Assembly (NCBI RefSeq): GCF_000524195.1
Contig: NW_020170406.1
Span: 224,690-288,689, forward strand
Length of the DNA stretch: 64,000 nucleotides
Reading direction: 5' to 3'
Origin: Echinococcus granulosus
Lineage: Eukaryota; Platyhelminthes; Cestoda; Cyclophyllidea; Taeniidae
In this document: piece by piece, positions 37,101 through 48,603 of the stretch
How the letters are laid out: every line of letters begins with the position of its first letter
Position numbering within the stretch: position 1 is the first letter of the stretch
Position numbers and translations under genes: made by a program
The notes under the pieces: generated by a model
The model's input: the letters and a program-made list of their open reading frames with translations, nothing else
Database searches by the model: none
What the model was told of the DNA's origin: nothing

Positions 37101-37459
37101 ATTCGTCATTGTGACCCATACACCTTCTTCTATCAGGACTGGTGGCTCTCTTCGGTATTCCCCTGGTGCTGATCTACGTCTACATCTTCATGCCTATCAC
37201 CCTCTTCTCCGAACTGAAAGTGCGCCTCAGTACGGACTCGACGAATGCCCCGGACGTTGACCCAGAGGTAGGGTTCAAGATCAACTGGGATCGCGTAGGC
37301 GAGTCCGCCTCTACCTCCTCCTCTACTGTCACTGCTTCCGTCGATACCTCGGCACCGGACGACAGTCCCAAGACGACAAAGGCCTCCAAACATGCCCAAG
37401 CACGGTCCACAAAGTCCCTTGAAGTGCTCCACGAGAGAGCGGCGGAGTTTGATCCGTGA
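24606..37459 (+). CDS. RNF19-like RBR E3 ubiquitin ligase with two membrane segments
   Basis: Seven exons join in frame: 24606/24639-25177, 27677-28156, 32313-32365, 33785-33926, 35375-35537, 36018-36111 and 37137-37459. They give 597 residues counted from the GTG codon at 24639. Order: RING1 (C63, C66, C79, H81, C84, C87, C106, C109), IBR (about 175-222), a linker of about 140 residues, RING2/Rcat with predicted catalytic C378 in GSCNHM, then two hydrophobic segments and an 85-residue tail. RNF19A/B (dorfin) have this plan and act as membrane-anchored RING/HECT-hybrid ligases: RING1 receives the E2, and the RING2 cysteine takes up ubiquitin before passing it to substrate. Motifs CPRC, CNHMSC and CGCEFCWLC, and the SPTGCTFWG that follows, are typical. 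No ATG precedes RING1 in the open frame, so a 5' exon is missing. The IBR histidine appears replaced. Confidence 0.85.
25178..27676 (+). other. RBR ligase intron 1
   Basis: GTGAGC..AAAG intron of 2499 nt. It contains a decayed retrotransposon integrase on the opposite strand (26869-27385) and otherwise AT-rich sequence. Confidence 0.7.
26869..27385 (-). pseudogene. Gypsy-type retrotransposon integrase fragment (frameshifted)
   Basis: Two minus-strand frames together read as the zinc-binding and early core part of a K02A2.6-like (Ty3/Gypsy) integrase. The first (27074-27385) includes GDRIVLAKSLR, LHQFYTGHP and VSRMKSIAKFY. The second (26869-27102) includes MDKNVTNFVKAHRHCQQA and PWPKPEKF. The frame changes near 27100, the first cysteine of the usual CxxC is lost, and a stop follows soon after the second part. 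No reverse transcriptase or LTR was recognised nearby. It is a dead fragment inside ligase intron 1, antisense to the host gene. Confidence 0.7.
27677..28156 (+). CDS. RBR ligase exon with IBR and long linker
   Basis: Acceptor TTAAAG at 27671-27676; donor GTAAGT at 28157. It completes the IBR (GYAVLASHKFRAC, CPRIEC, CPNAAFCYKC) and then encodes a low-complexity linker rich in Ser, Ala, Gly and acidic residues, ending NTDDEDDNGPVDQ. Vertebrate RNF19 linkers at this place are much shorter. Confidence 0.8.
28157..32312 (+). other. RBR ligase intron 2
   Basis: 4156 nt, donor GTAAGT and acceptor TTCCAG. AT-rich. Nothing coding was recognised, including the overlapping minus-strand frames at 31057-31782. 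A CCAATCAGAG box at about 28990 resembles the CCAAT boxes near the window start. Confidence 0.6.
32313..32365 (+). CDS. RBR ligase 53-nt acidic linker exon
   Basis: Too short for an open-frame scan. It was found because acceptor ATTCCAG and donor GTGAGT bracket a stretch that restores the phase between the IBR and RING2 exons. It encodes SDVDISKVELELPDNLN. Its length is not a multiple of three, so skipping it would frameshift RING2. Confidence 0.65.
32366..33784 (+). other. RBR ligase intron 3
   Basis: 1419 nt, donor GTGAGT and acceptor TTGCAG. No inserted gene or repeat copy was recognised. Confidence 0.6.
33785..33926 (+). CDS. RBR ligase RING2/Rcat catalytic exon
   Basis: Encodes the complete catalytic RING2: ACPRCKTLLLKLDDGSCNHM, SCFICGCEFCWLC, then LREVRDTHFL. 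The predicted ubiquitin-accepting cysteine codon is at 33844-33846. All zinc ligands are present. The donor is GTAAAC, phase 2. Confidence 0.85.
33927..35374 (+). other. RBR ligase intron 4
   Basis: 1448 nt. Most of it is a foldback element (34386-35358) whose right arm ends 16 nt before the acceptor. Confidence 0.65.
34386..35358. mobile_element. Foldback/MITE-like element with terminal inverted repeats of about 117 bp
   Basis: 34386-34502 and 35242-35358 are nearly perfect reverse complements, with only a few mismatches by eye. For example CGATTCATGATGAATCTATC and GTTGTTGCCATTTCAGGCTA are both mirrored, the second with a near-identical partner. About 740 bp separate the arms. No transposase frame and no clear target-site duplication were seen, so it may be a non-autonomous DNA element or a simple foldback. 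Confidence 0.75.
35375..35537 (+). CDS. RBR ligase exon with first membrane segment
   Basis: Encodes the conserved SPTGCTFWGRKRW link, a basic stretch, and a hydrophobic segment from AMLLAAFG to PAYLVY. The intron that follows begins GTCATT, a weak donor chosen because it keeps phase 0 and the alignment YK|VGQN. The alternative GTATTT at 35556 would break the frame. Confidence 0.75.
36018..36111 (+). CDS. RBR ligase inter-membrane loop exon
   Basis: Acceptor TTTTAG and donor GTAAGC, phase 1. It encodes a very basic loop (GRKWKRLLLK) and the start of the second hydrophobic segment, SFFGGLLVSPIIA. Confidence 0.75.
37137..37459 (+). CDS. RBR ligase last exon, second membrane segment and tail
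   Basis: Acceptor TATCAG. It completes the second membrane segment (GLVALFGIPLVLIYVYIF), then a Ser/Thr/Asp-rich cytosolic tail ending in TGA at 37457-37459. The tail is shorter than in vertebrate RNF19A and has no motif I recognise. Confidence 0.8.
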
Positions 37460-37863
37460 ATGCTGTCCTGCCACAGGTAGATATCCTCACCGATGCCTCT
37501 ATTCGTGTTGAGACAGATTCTACCCTCTCCCAGTCTCCTCCATTCAATTACTGACGTGTCTGCCGGCATAACGAGTCGGCGGCCAGCCACCCACCGAGGA
37601 GCAGAATGCCTGCGGGCTTTACCTTATTTCGCTTTTGTTACGATAAATGACTGTTTTATTCGGCTTTATTTTCCTAGTGTGTTTCACGAATTGTCAGGTT
37701 TGTTTTTTTCGGAGAGAGAGGAAGAAAAGTTGCTGCGGCAAGCTATTCAACTAAAAAATTGTTTTCTATGAATGAAGCTTAAAGTGCGACATGTCATGCT
37801 ATGCTTCAATACGTTGCTAATTCCACCTTCTTGACTCACTTTTTTTTAGGTCGGCTGGCATTA

Positions 37864-37869
37864 AATAAA
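37864..37869 (+). terminator. Possible polyadenylation signal of the RBR gene
   Basis: AATAAA about 405 nt after the stop codon, followed by a GT-rich stretch (TAAGTTTGTGTAAG). Another AATAAA lies near 38192, so the true site is uncertain. Confidence 0.3.
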
Positions 37870-40855
37870 CCCGGAGATGTAAAAGACGAAACTACAAATT
37901 AGTAAGTTTGTGTAAGACCTGATTAACTCGCCAATTTGACTGCCGTATTCAGCAATCGTGGGTAGTACAGCCCGTGTTTTTGTACAGGGGTGCTTGAAGT
38001 ACCGATTATGCGATTTACCGTAATAGAAAGTTCAGAGGGGTCGCAGATGTGCTGAGCCTGTGTTCATTTGGTGTAATCAAATGAAAAGGGTAGTCTCTCA
38101 GACCTATGGAGTCAGTTTAAAGCAGATGATGGATAACATCACAAATCCGAGGACTTAATGAAGTAGTGAAGGCATGAATACTTATTTCCAATAAAAGTTT
38201 GAACAGAAAGATGGTAACATTGGAATTTGGGACAAAAAGTGATCATACTGAAACCGGTAAGGACAGTAGCTTTCATTTAAATCATATAAAGCCTTTGTTT
38301 GATAAGATAGTACCACACGATGAGGTGTATGACACAACTGGCTTCGTCATTATAGGGAGAAAACAATGCGAGGGACGAGAGAGTGACTCAGTAAGTGATT
38401 TACCCCGGGAAAATGGTTTTGTATGCAAGTTTGTCTGCACTCTATTGCACAATTTGACGCAGGCTCTGCACGAAAAGCATTTTTGGCAAGTAACTCACCA
38501 ATTCTGACGTAAGCATGACACATATTTGATTTGAAATGACTGAAACAGAGGCGTCATCGAAAGATCATTCAAGACGCCAACTCGATGAATTCATTCGGTG
38601 TGGAAGAGTGAAGTAGGAGGTTATGGATTCACTCTCTACACCGACCCACAAAAGCACTTCAAAAACTGAGACTCGACTAGTTGTATGCAATGGCAAGGGA
38701 GCTACTGTTTCCTGGCTGGGAATGGACTTCTTGTCTCACCTCGCTAGAATCGGTCATTGTTTTTCCGAGACATGTTGGAAGCGTTGGGTGCAGAGCGTTA
38801 TGGCAAGTTCGGAACGGGAAATTTATTGTAAAAAATCGTGTAGAAGTGTACGCTTTGGATGGGATTAAACAGTTAACGGACGGTTAGGTATTGCCGTAAA
38901 GTGACGGGTAGTTGTGACACCTATAATACCACTTTTTAGTCACAATGGTTTAATACATCAAGTCTTATAAATAATTTGAACTGGAGATCACATGGAATGC
39001 GGTACCAGGTCAGTAGCAAGTGGGAGTAGTAATTGATAAAATTATGGGAAAAATACCCTTATCAAGTGGTATCGACGCTGCTTAATCGGGTACTATTTGG
39101 GCGTGTTCTAAAGTTATCATGAAATCCGATTTAATGAGGTAAGAATCGTGAAGGATGAATGTAGCTACTGCGGGATATATTGAAGAAGTGAAAATTGACA
39201 AGTGTCAAAAAAGACATTATGAGGAAGTGCAATGTCACAAATGAACACCTAAGAGTGTCGCCTAACCAGTCGCTCCCACTCATTTACTATTAGCTTACGG
39301 AGCGCATGCATGCTGTGTGGGGTCGAACCCTCCACTGCTGCTGGCGATTGGTAAGCCAATTCGTTATTTGATCCTGCCCACTACACACTTAGGCTTCCAC
39401 TGAGACAGCAGATCAGGAAAATGCAAGCACATGCCGCTTAGAGGAAAAGGGTTCAGATTGCGATTGGCCAAGATTTGTTTTGTTTTACTGACTGGTTTAA
39501 GGATCACGGGCACCCCCCTTTCCTACATGTGGTTTGAGGGTATGGCACTACCGTTGGAAGTATGAAATGATGAGAAGGCGAAAAGTCCCATTAGGTGAAG
39601 GATGCACTCAAGAATTACGTAAAATATACACAGTAATAATGGTAAACGTTGACCTCGACTTGCTTTCAGGAGGACTTGAGGTGATCGGACCAGAGAATAA
39701 ATTTTGCATCTACAATGTAAATCGGTAGGTTAAAGGTTGAATATTCACAAACGGGGCTATGGGCAAAACAAAGTTCGCTCACACATAGATGTAAGGCACT
39801 AAAGTTGGCGTTATTCACCTAGAGTTTGTCCTAACAAAGATGCAGTCCATTTGAAGTCTCTCTTTATAATGTGCTAGAGACGGAATCTGTGCATAGTCAA
39901 AGGTGGACAAATTCAACGGCTACGTATCGGGAGTCGCTGCTTTCAACCTTGATTGAGGGCACGTACACGTAACAAACTATAGCAGAGGTTTGATTTATTC
40001 CATTTTTGGGTAATAAGCGCATGAGTGGAACAACACCATTATTCCCCAAATCACAATTCCAGCCGTACAAAAATACGTTAGGTCAACGAAATACCCACCT
40101 CCTTAGTCATCAGCTTTTAAACTCGTGAGTAAGAAACTCAAAAATTCCTACAAGACCAACTAGTGGAAGCAATTGTCTTGTTTTCACCACCTTTAGTCAA
40201 AAGTTTTGGAACTCAGACAAGCACCTAAGTTGCCCCGACCCAAAAATTACTCGAAAACGCAATTCGGGACCTCCTACTCACATATATCAAGGCAAATTGC
40301 GCGAATAAGTTCCATATTTATTTAAGTTACGTGCTTGTGAAATCTAGCAGAGGTACCTGCCCGAAACACATACACAACTAACCGGTTTACGCTAAGCGCC
40401 AAGGGCAAAGGTAGTTTCAAAACCACGTCTTTTTAAGGCAGGGTTTATAAAGCAGACGTATCAATCGTTGACAAGATTTAAGATACATAGTTTATAGATT
40501 TAGGGTCTACGTAGTAGGAAAAAGTGGGTTGAAGCTGCTTTGACCAAAAAAGTAAAAGTATAATATGGGCTTAAAGAAAATGTAATTCTGAAGTCAAAAA
40601 GCCAAAATAACAATGCCTCTACTAATTCTTAAGGGTCACAATTTATTTCAAGGGCAATTATTCTTTCGATTTTGATAACAATTTAACCGTTATATTTTAA
40701 TATGTAATTTGCCGGAATTTTTGTGTCGTCTATGCAATTGTGAAAACTGAGTAAAAACCGATTCAGCAATTATGACTTGCTATAATGGGTTACAGTGGCA
40801 CCTTGAGTCTTCTCTTAAGCTGTATCAGGACACATCGAATAGAATCGGTAGCGCC
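37870..40855. other. Non-coding stretch between the RBR gene and repeats
   Basis: No gene recognised. The open frames at 38199-38507 and 38623-38887 have no family resemblance. Near 39325 GGGGTCGAACCCTCC looks like part of a tRNA T-arm or B box, but no complete cloverleaf was found; it could be a remnant of a tRNA-derived SINE. Confidence 0.35.
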
Positions 40856-41005
40856 TCTGGACTTTCCTAATTTCGAAAGAAGGCAATACGGTGGGATTCG
40901 GAGCTACCGGCATAGCCTTGATGCCAGCCAGCTAGTTAGCCCTCACGGCGAAGGCACAATAGTTAAGGCACCAAGTGTCCCGGCACCAAAGCCGAGGGCT
41001 GAATA
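40856..41005 (-). repeat. Family A solo terminal unit
   Basis: A minus-strand head with CGAAAGAAGGCAATACGG, GGAGCTACCGGCATAGCC and AAGGCACAATAGTTAAGGC. It lies far from the 9.6-21 kb cluster. Confidence 0.5.
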
Positions 41006-43095
41006 ATTAAGGTTTTGCAGAAAGTCTAGTATATGGGCACAGCTAAAGTTTATACCGCCGAAGCTGGGACACAACCCATGGATATTAATGGGCTTGCAAA
41101 TTTCAAGATTCATTTAAAAATATAAGTTTACTGCCTAGCTCTCCTTTCTTTGGGAGTTTTTCCTGAAGCTACCAGTGTTCACTCTTATGCCTCTTCCATA
41201 ATAAAAGGCGAGACAGGACCAAAAATAATCCAATGAATTTGCCTCATAAAAAGAAAGCCATAGATCTGGATGATTTCCTTAAATAATGAGCTTCCTACAA
41301 GGATAACTCTATCAGATGAGAATTATTTGGCGGATTGAGCCAAAGGCCAGATGATGTTTGACAGCAAGTTTGTAATGTAAGCTAATCGCACATCTTAGTA
41401 ACAGTCGTCTAGGGGCAACATGAGAAAGAAATAACAGCATAGTTTTAGAGGGGTGTTAAAAGCCTTCTTCGTTTTTCACCTAGCCCCCTTTGGGAGTCCT
41501 CTTGCAAAGTCGAAGTTTGACATTTGCCTGAATTCGACTCCACTTTAACTCTTTCATAGTGAGCCCCAAAGATGCAGTCAATCACAGCAGATGATTCCCT
41601 TTTTGACGATTAAATTCAGTACCTAACAAATGTAATAATGATTGTTCTTAGCAGGACCAGGTTTGCCTGCTGGCTTAAAGTCTTCCTTTAAGAAATGATA
41701 AGGTTAATAGATATCGAAAACATTTTGTCATTATTATGATGAATTGGTTCAGTACATGCTATTAGATAAATGAGGTACTTAGCTAATGAAAGCAACTTTT
41801 CCTTTGAAGTAAAATAAACTACTTAGCCTCGTCACAATTTTATTTAACCACACAGGATTATTAGTTATCGAAGCCTAAAGCTTCTCCTTTCCACCCCTAT
41901 GATAAAAGCTGACAAAATCCTGAGAAATTGAGGACAGGCAACTACCTCTCGATTGCTACTAGGGCTGAGTAAAATTAAAACAACCAAACTGGAAGACTTT
42001 AAAGGGACTAAGCTGCAAGAACTAACTCTTAGAAATACGTTATCATACTTGTTTAAAACAGGCGATAAATCCATACCGTATGATTTTTTAAATTGTAAAT
42101 GCTACTGTACAGTGTGAGTAGCATCATCGTGCCAACGTCGAAAATTTTAGTAGGGCTAATAGAGGCAGCTACTTACTTGTTGAGCTATGAACAGGCATTT
42201 GGATGGCTGTGCATAATATTTTAAGTCAACGAGGGATAAGCTTTAACCAACCACTCACACAGAGGTCCGCTTCTTAAAAAAGTGCTTTGCTTAAAATAAA
42301 AGTGGCAGAACACGCATCCAGTCACCTTACGTCTGTTGTTGCGAAATTTGATGTGGCCAATATATAGAACTGATACATTTGGAGTTTGAGAGAACCGCTA
42401 CACGCCTGTGATGTAGTTATGCAAGTTTTTGGATCAAATGGAAGAAAAAAATGTCTCCACATTCTGCTGTCTTTCGTGTTTCACTTTACACATTTGAGAA
42501 TTTAATTCTCTTAGGACAGCGAACACGCATTTGTGTTGAAAAAAATTTGCTATTTGAGATGAATGAGAAAACCTATGAATAGATAAGTGGAACTAATAAG
42601 GATAAGGCCGTAACAGTATCTTTCAAACAAGCGTCGAATTTCAGCAGGTAATCTGATATTTAGCCAATTCTAAGTAAAAAAGTTTGAGTGGAAGTAATAA
42701 AACTGGGAAAACTAAATGTTTGCCAAGGAGAGCGAGAGCATAAACTATTTCCACGAGATGGTTTTGGTCTCTTTGTTGCGGTGTCAATGTTTACTCGTTT
42801 TCGATTGAGAAAAACATGTGTACATGGGGGAAGAAGATTTATTAGAGCAATATGCATATGCTAGAGCAAAGGTATCAACTAGATACAGTGATTTTTCAAT
42901 TAAGTTACACCTCTGCACCTTATTATATTATATTAGGTGAACAAAAAGATGGCGTGCCATTCGATATGGTCAGCCCTAATGTCATGCAAAATTGAGTCAT
43001 TGATATGCATCAACTCACCAATCTGCCCACACGGTACCCTTTATTATGCCCTCTACTACTTTTTACACATTTGTACTCACACACATAGAATGTCG
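41006..43095. other. AT-rich non-coding stretch
   Basis: No recognisable gene, RNA or repeat was seen. Minus-strand open frames at 41865-42074 and 42660-42857 lack any domain signature. Confidence 0.4.
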
Positions 43096-43660
43096 TTGGT
43101 ACCTGGTTGATGTGATTGAACACAGCTGAAGCTAATCTAGCCGAGTCAGCCCCAAAGCTGCAAAGGCGTCTCGTTCATTTTGCTGTAGAACCTTCGAAGA
43201 GGGTGTAGTATGCAGCAGAGTTAGTAAAACATTCTACTTAGGAATAAATTGGAGGAATATCTTTCTCATGAGTTTCGCTCCAGGATAGATGCAACACGTT
43301 TAGGGGGGCTATCTGTTTTTATTCACGAAGACGTAAGTGCTGCTACTGGCACGTTGAAAGAATGGGAGGCGCAAGTGACAGGATAACACTTTAGTTATAT
43401 TTGAAGCCAGCAATGGCAAGAAAATTGATTTTTACCAGCGTGAGCAGCAATGGTGAAGTTATGGAAGCAACATAGAAACTGGGTCTCGCTCACATGTACC
43501 AACAACAGATGAGAGACGATAGGCTTCAAAGAGAGAGTGTGGTCTTCGCTTCTTTCACATGTAATGCAAAACGCCTGATTTAGGTTGCTGAATGAATGAC
43601 TGACTCAACGCTAAACTGGTGATGAGAAATGGCTCTTGTTAGGCGAACGAATGCATCATT
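43096..43660 (+). repeat. Dispersed repeat family B, copy 1
   Basis: Collinear with 50468-51000 over about 530 bp. Shared blocks are CCTGGTTGATGTGATTG, GAGTCAG.CC, ATCTNTTTTTATTCACGA-like and GATGGCA/ACTGGCACGTTGAAA, CAACAG.TGAGAG and TTGCTGAATGAAT. Both copies are in the same orientation. No conserved open frame was seen. Confidence 0.6.
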
Positions 43661-46600
43661 GGTTGTCTTAAAACGGTCCACTCACCACCCCACCCACACA
43701 CAACTCGAAGACACGAACCACCTCATACTTCCGAGACCATGCATACTAAGTGTGCTAGTATGTGGTGCACTGCGGATACATTTGATCGCTTGCTGAAGTT
43801 AAGGCTCATCTTGTCGATACAACGTGGCGCAGGTGTGCAAGAAAAACAATGAGGATTAGTGTATCAGTGAATAAAACCCGCTTCTTACACTTGTGAAGAT
43901 CCAAACTGTCAAAAAATTCACTAGCAGAATGGTTTAAGGCTTACAATAAAAAGAAATTGGAGCGGTAATAGCTTGCCTCATTCGTTATGTAATCGTGACC
44001 ATTTCTACGCGAAGGTATGCAAAATAGGCTGGACATTAGAATTGCCATATTTTGACAGAAATAAAGGCAAAATTTAGTCTTAAAATATAAAATAAACGCT
44101 AAGCTAAAATTTTGCCAACACGCATCTCTTTTGGAGGCAAACGAAGACCTCCATGTTGATTATTCCAAAGAAGTTGATATTTTAGGCACTCCATGCAGCT
44201 ACCTAATTTTATCTTATAATGAGGGTGCATACGCTTATTTAGGTGCTTGGCATTGCAAAGAGTGCAGGTTTCACCACCTTGCCTAGTTAGATACGAGCAT
44301 CATTAAATATGCATTCTGCGTGCCTAATGAGTTTCCGCGTAAATTCTGCCACGACTATTGGATATTTCACTCAATCAAATGCAGCATTATTTACTCGTAG
44401 TCATAAAACAACCCTTGTTAATTAAATGCAATTTATAAACGACATTTATCCGTGGAATCAAACTCGAGCAATGAAATCATTCTTGTTCTACTAATTGGAT
44501 CAAGTCTAACGAATATATTATTACATGTTGTCTTTCTTAAGAAAGTATTAAATTACCAAATGCTTAAAAGACTCCCTTTATTCTTCGATTTTTTTTTGCA
44601 GCAGACAGCGATTTAAGTCAATCCCATATTCTGGTTCTGCGGGAACATCTTGAATGGAAATTTACCACAGCCATAATCCACTTAATTACCTTTTTTTAAC
44701 AAAGCTGCCAAGTCTTCGGAACTGAGTCAATCAGTCCCAAGTCGTGTACTTGTATTTGAATGTCCACAGAACTGATTGCGTCTAGTTGGCGGGATCACTC
44801 AATTACACCTTCGAGTTGCGCAAAATTCACATGACCTAGAGGGAGTTTTAGTGATGAAATAAACGAGTAAATCATATTTTGGGGTCATTTTCGCATACTT
44901 GTGGCGCAGGTTACACATTTCTAAATTGATGGTCAACGAACCTCAATGAATAAACCTTGTAGATTTTCTAATTTGTGAGAAACTAAATGATTGCACATTT
45001 GGGATGACCGCTTGGGCTTATGAATACTAAAGTGAGCACCAAAATAACCGACTGATGTCTATCCCCGTGATTCAGCCTCGGTGTCTATTATATTTGACCT
45101 TCCTAATGTCACCCCTGCCACTGGTCTCCCAGTTGTTCTTCATGTTGACACTAGATCCGCTTCACGATTAATGTGCCTTATAGAGCATTCAAAGGCGAAT
45201 CAGGCAATATGGATACCTTCATTTTATTTAAAATAAAAGTAGTTCCTTAATAGCATGCCTAAACTACGCTTAAGGGTGCTTAGTCTATTGTATTGGCTGC
45301 GGTGCGGCGAGATGTTCCCCCAAGTTTAAAAAGGGAATGACTGAATGGACTGGTAGGTGACTACTCCTAAAGGTAGGTAAGAATCGACGTTTACTGCAGA
45401 CAATTCAACCTACGCAGACGCATAACACAAAGGCCGCTAAGAGCCTGACTTTTGGACACCATCCCGAACTCATGCACAGAACATTTGAAGGGGCTGTTGT
45501 GCCCCACAAGAAGAATTGATTACAATAAGCTACAAGGAGTTGTAAACAAGAGTTTTTAAGAAAGCGTTTTAAGTGCCCCTTGATTTGGTTTGTCGGACGC
45601 TTGGTGGGATGGAGCTCTGATGATGCCACCTACGCCTCACGTGTCCGATCCCTTTTACCTGCTAACATTGTAGCTAACCTCAAAATTGTACACCTCATGA
45701 ATTCATCTGAAGTAAGTCTACTATGGTCGCATAATATTTCCACCCTTTGGTGTTCAGAACAGCAATATTAGGACCTAAAAATGTCTCCGTAGGTAGGTAT
45801 AATGTTACAGAATTGAATCTCCCACGTAAACGATTCTCAGGAAGTTGCAAGAGTCTAACTTCACCGGATTGCACCCACAAAACGCACCATGCGGTGGCTC
45901 CTATTAGAGATGAGATTTGTGAAAGATCAAAGTCCACAAATGTTTACCTGAAATAGATAAAGAACTCTTTCATTTGTTTTTTTATTTGAATGAACCCTCC
46001 CCTTACCCCGCCATGACTATATACCCCTTTTCAAAGAAAAAAACGAGCAATGTAAAGCGAATCAAAGAACTGTAATTTTGTACAGATTTAGGTATCGCAT
46101 AGAAACGCTGGGAAAAAGTGTGAAACACACACACACGCACACACTTATAAGGCATTATTAAAAGGAAAATGGGAGTTAAAAGGACCAGTAGAATGTTCAC
46201 AGCACATTGATCGGACGATGGAAGGCATTCCGAGGTTGATTAGATGATTTCATTGTTAAAATAAACATTAACTCCTCATACGGTATATTCGAAACTAAAA
46301 ACAAAAGGCGGAAGGTTAATTATGGATGCTGACACCTCTTTAAATCCACCCGAACCTTTTTTTTCTAAAGAATCGGCCAACTTTATTCACTGGTTTGTTT
46401 AATCTGCTTGTCAAGGCAAACAGCAGACTACTTAGTTAAGGAGAAACAGAAGGAACCTCACAAAGGGCTGACGACAACTGAGAACAGACTGAACAAAAAC
46501 AGAGGGTGAAGGTCATTGTATGTTAATAACACAGACTGACGACTGCCTGGCTTAATTAGCATTGCAACTTCAGTCTTGATTGAGGAACAGGCAAACTGCC

Positions 46601-47295
46601 ACCGAGAGAGAGAAAGAGAGAAAGCTATTATGCTATGCAAATTATCGAGTGGGTAAAAAGTGATACTTTGCGTGTTAAACTCAGGCAGAACTGATTTATG
46701 CAGGAAACGTGCTCTCTCGTCTGCCTTAACGAGGAGGTGAGAGGGACGAGGTGGAAATGAATCACTGGTGCCACATCAACCGGGCTCCATTACAGGCATC
46801 AAATCAACGTCTTTTCAAGCCGTCATGCCACCTTTAATGGAGTGGACAAGTTACCAACACTATTTATGAGCCCTTAGTGTGTTTATCTCCAGAAAAGGCG
46901 ACTTTAATGATTGACGAGGAACGAGGATAAGGACCCAGACGGAAATAAATTACTCCGATCTCATGAAAACAATTTATTCACTTAAAATTGGAAGGTGTTT
47001 TAAATTTAAACTTACAATATCAAAACTCTTACAAATCTCGGGGTTTATTGCTTACGGGATTGATAGTATCTACTTTGCGTACTTTACTGGACGTTCCAAC
47101 TTCTGGAAGTGGTAACTCCATATATAGCACGAAACCATCTGCTCTTCAAAGTTCAAACAAAGTATCGAAGGAGCCAAGAAGTCGATTTTATGGCGTAGAC
47201 GCATCAGTAACAAATCATGTGAGAATCCAGTCGTTCTGTAATGCTTCGGGCATTTGTTTAACCACGTTTTCGTTTCTCGGACATTTGAGGCTTCG
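43661..47295. other. AT-rich non-coding stretch with microsatellites
   Basis: No gene recognised. There is an AC microsatellite at about 46125-46144 and a GA-rich run at about 46604-46624. Overlapping open frames on both strands at 45695-45956 show no family resemblance. Later exons of the FERM gene could be hidden here or beyond. Confidence 0.35.
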
Positions 47296-47460
47296 CTTTT
47301 GTGTTACCGCCCGGTGGTACGGCCTCCGAGCCGTGTCGGTAGCCCTTAAACCCTTCTACACGCCGACATCATATACTCCGCCCGAGTATTATGTCTTCTC
47401 TCGCCTTTGCGTAGGTTTCAAAGTAAGGGAGAACGTGCAATGTCCACAAACGTTCGGAAG
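47296..47460 (+). repeat. Family A solo terminal unit
   Basis: A plus-strand head with GGTACGGCCTCCGAGCCGTG, CGGTAGCCCTTAAACCCTTC, CCGCCCGAGTATTATGTCTTC and a GCGTAGG end. It produces most of the 175-codon open frame at 46988-47515, which is therefore probably not a gene. Confidence 0.55.
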
Positions 47461-48597
47461 AAGAGGCCATGCACTGGAACCTCTCAAATTAGATGATAAT
47501 GTCGGGTTAGCTTAATAATAAATCAATTTTTTGGAACTACCGGATAGTTAAGAAAGTATCCACGACCTCAGTTAAGTGATGCAATCTTATTTTGATTGCG
47601 ACAGAGTGGATTTCATTCCTCAAACGGAGAATCAGGCATGCGTACTTCTTATTTAAAAATTCAAAACCAACTCTAATTTATGTTAAGGCACTCAGAAAAC
47701 TCTTCCAGTTAGCCACAGAAAGCCTTATTCCAAATGTATTGGTATGGCAGAAGTTGTGAATGGAACTGCAGCTCGTTGAAACAAGTTAAGGTATTAGATT
47801 AGCCCGCATCTTCTCACTTCGACTGTCGGCGGTCCAGATTAGCGGTTTGCTAGGAGCTTAAAATAAAAATGCCATTTAAACAAGGTGGGATGATGATGAT
47901 AGCGAGGAAATGAGGACGGACTACGGGATGTTCGACACAGATGTAAAACAGGTAAGCCCTGGGGATCATAAATGACAATAAAGTCATCTTGGTTACTTGT
48001 AAACTCTGAATTTAAAAACGTGGGAGTTGTTTTCTCTTAATGCAGTAATTTCGGTGGTTGTTGGGCTCCTGACAACTTAGAGATGGGGATGTGCCAGAAT
48101 TTCTAAGTTTTAAAGGTTGAAGAAACCAAACTTATGGTTCATGACAATGATAGGTAGACCACAAATGACCTGAGACTATGATTTCATACCCTGTAGATGT
48201 GTGTCTTTGTGTATGAGTGCATGGTTGCTTGTAAAATTAGACAATCAGAATCGGGCCTAAGTGATGCTGTCATTGCAAAGTTGTTGTGAGTGCGATTTGG
48301 CTTAACAGAGTCGACCAAGTCTATCAATTATGGAGCTGATCATGACCCTTTGTATCATATTACACAAATCTAAGCAAGAAAGTGGCTTAAAATAACAACA
48401 GTAGAAACACATCATTTCAATTATGCAACCTCGAGAATTTGGTCACATATTTTGATGATAATACTGACTTGACATAATGCGTTCTACTATTGGCAAGTCA
48501 TATTCCCTCGACACCTTGTGACTATCAGTGACAGGTCTGTGAATAAGAAAGATTGGAAAAATATAACTTTGGAAGACGATACCAAAGCCTATATATC
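47461..48597. other. Intron or 3' flank of the FERM gene
   Basis: On the minus strand this follows the donor of the last recognised FERM exon. No further exon was recognised here. Confidence 0.4.
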
Positions 48598-48603
48598 ACT
48601 TAC

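Noticed and set aside
36912..37109. Minus-strand open frame in RBR intron 6
   Set aside because: No conserved domain, no start context, and AT-rich intronic surroundings.
39300..39345. tRNA-like T-arm or B-box (GGGGTCGAACCCTCC)
   Set aside because: No acceptor stem, D-arm or anticodon arm could be assembled around it, and only one copy was seen. A SINE remnant is possible but unsupported.
46988..47515. 175-codon plus-strand open frame
   Set aside because: Much of its length is a family A head; other copies of the same repeat are not open in that frame.
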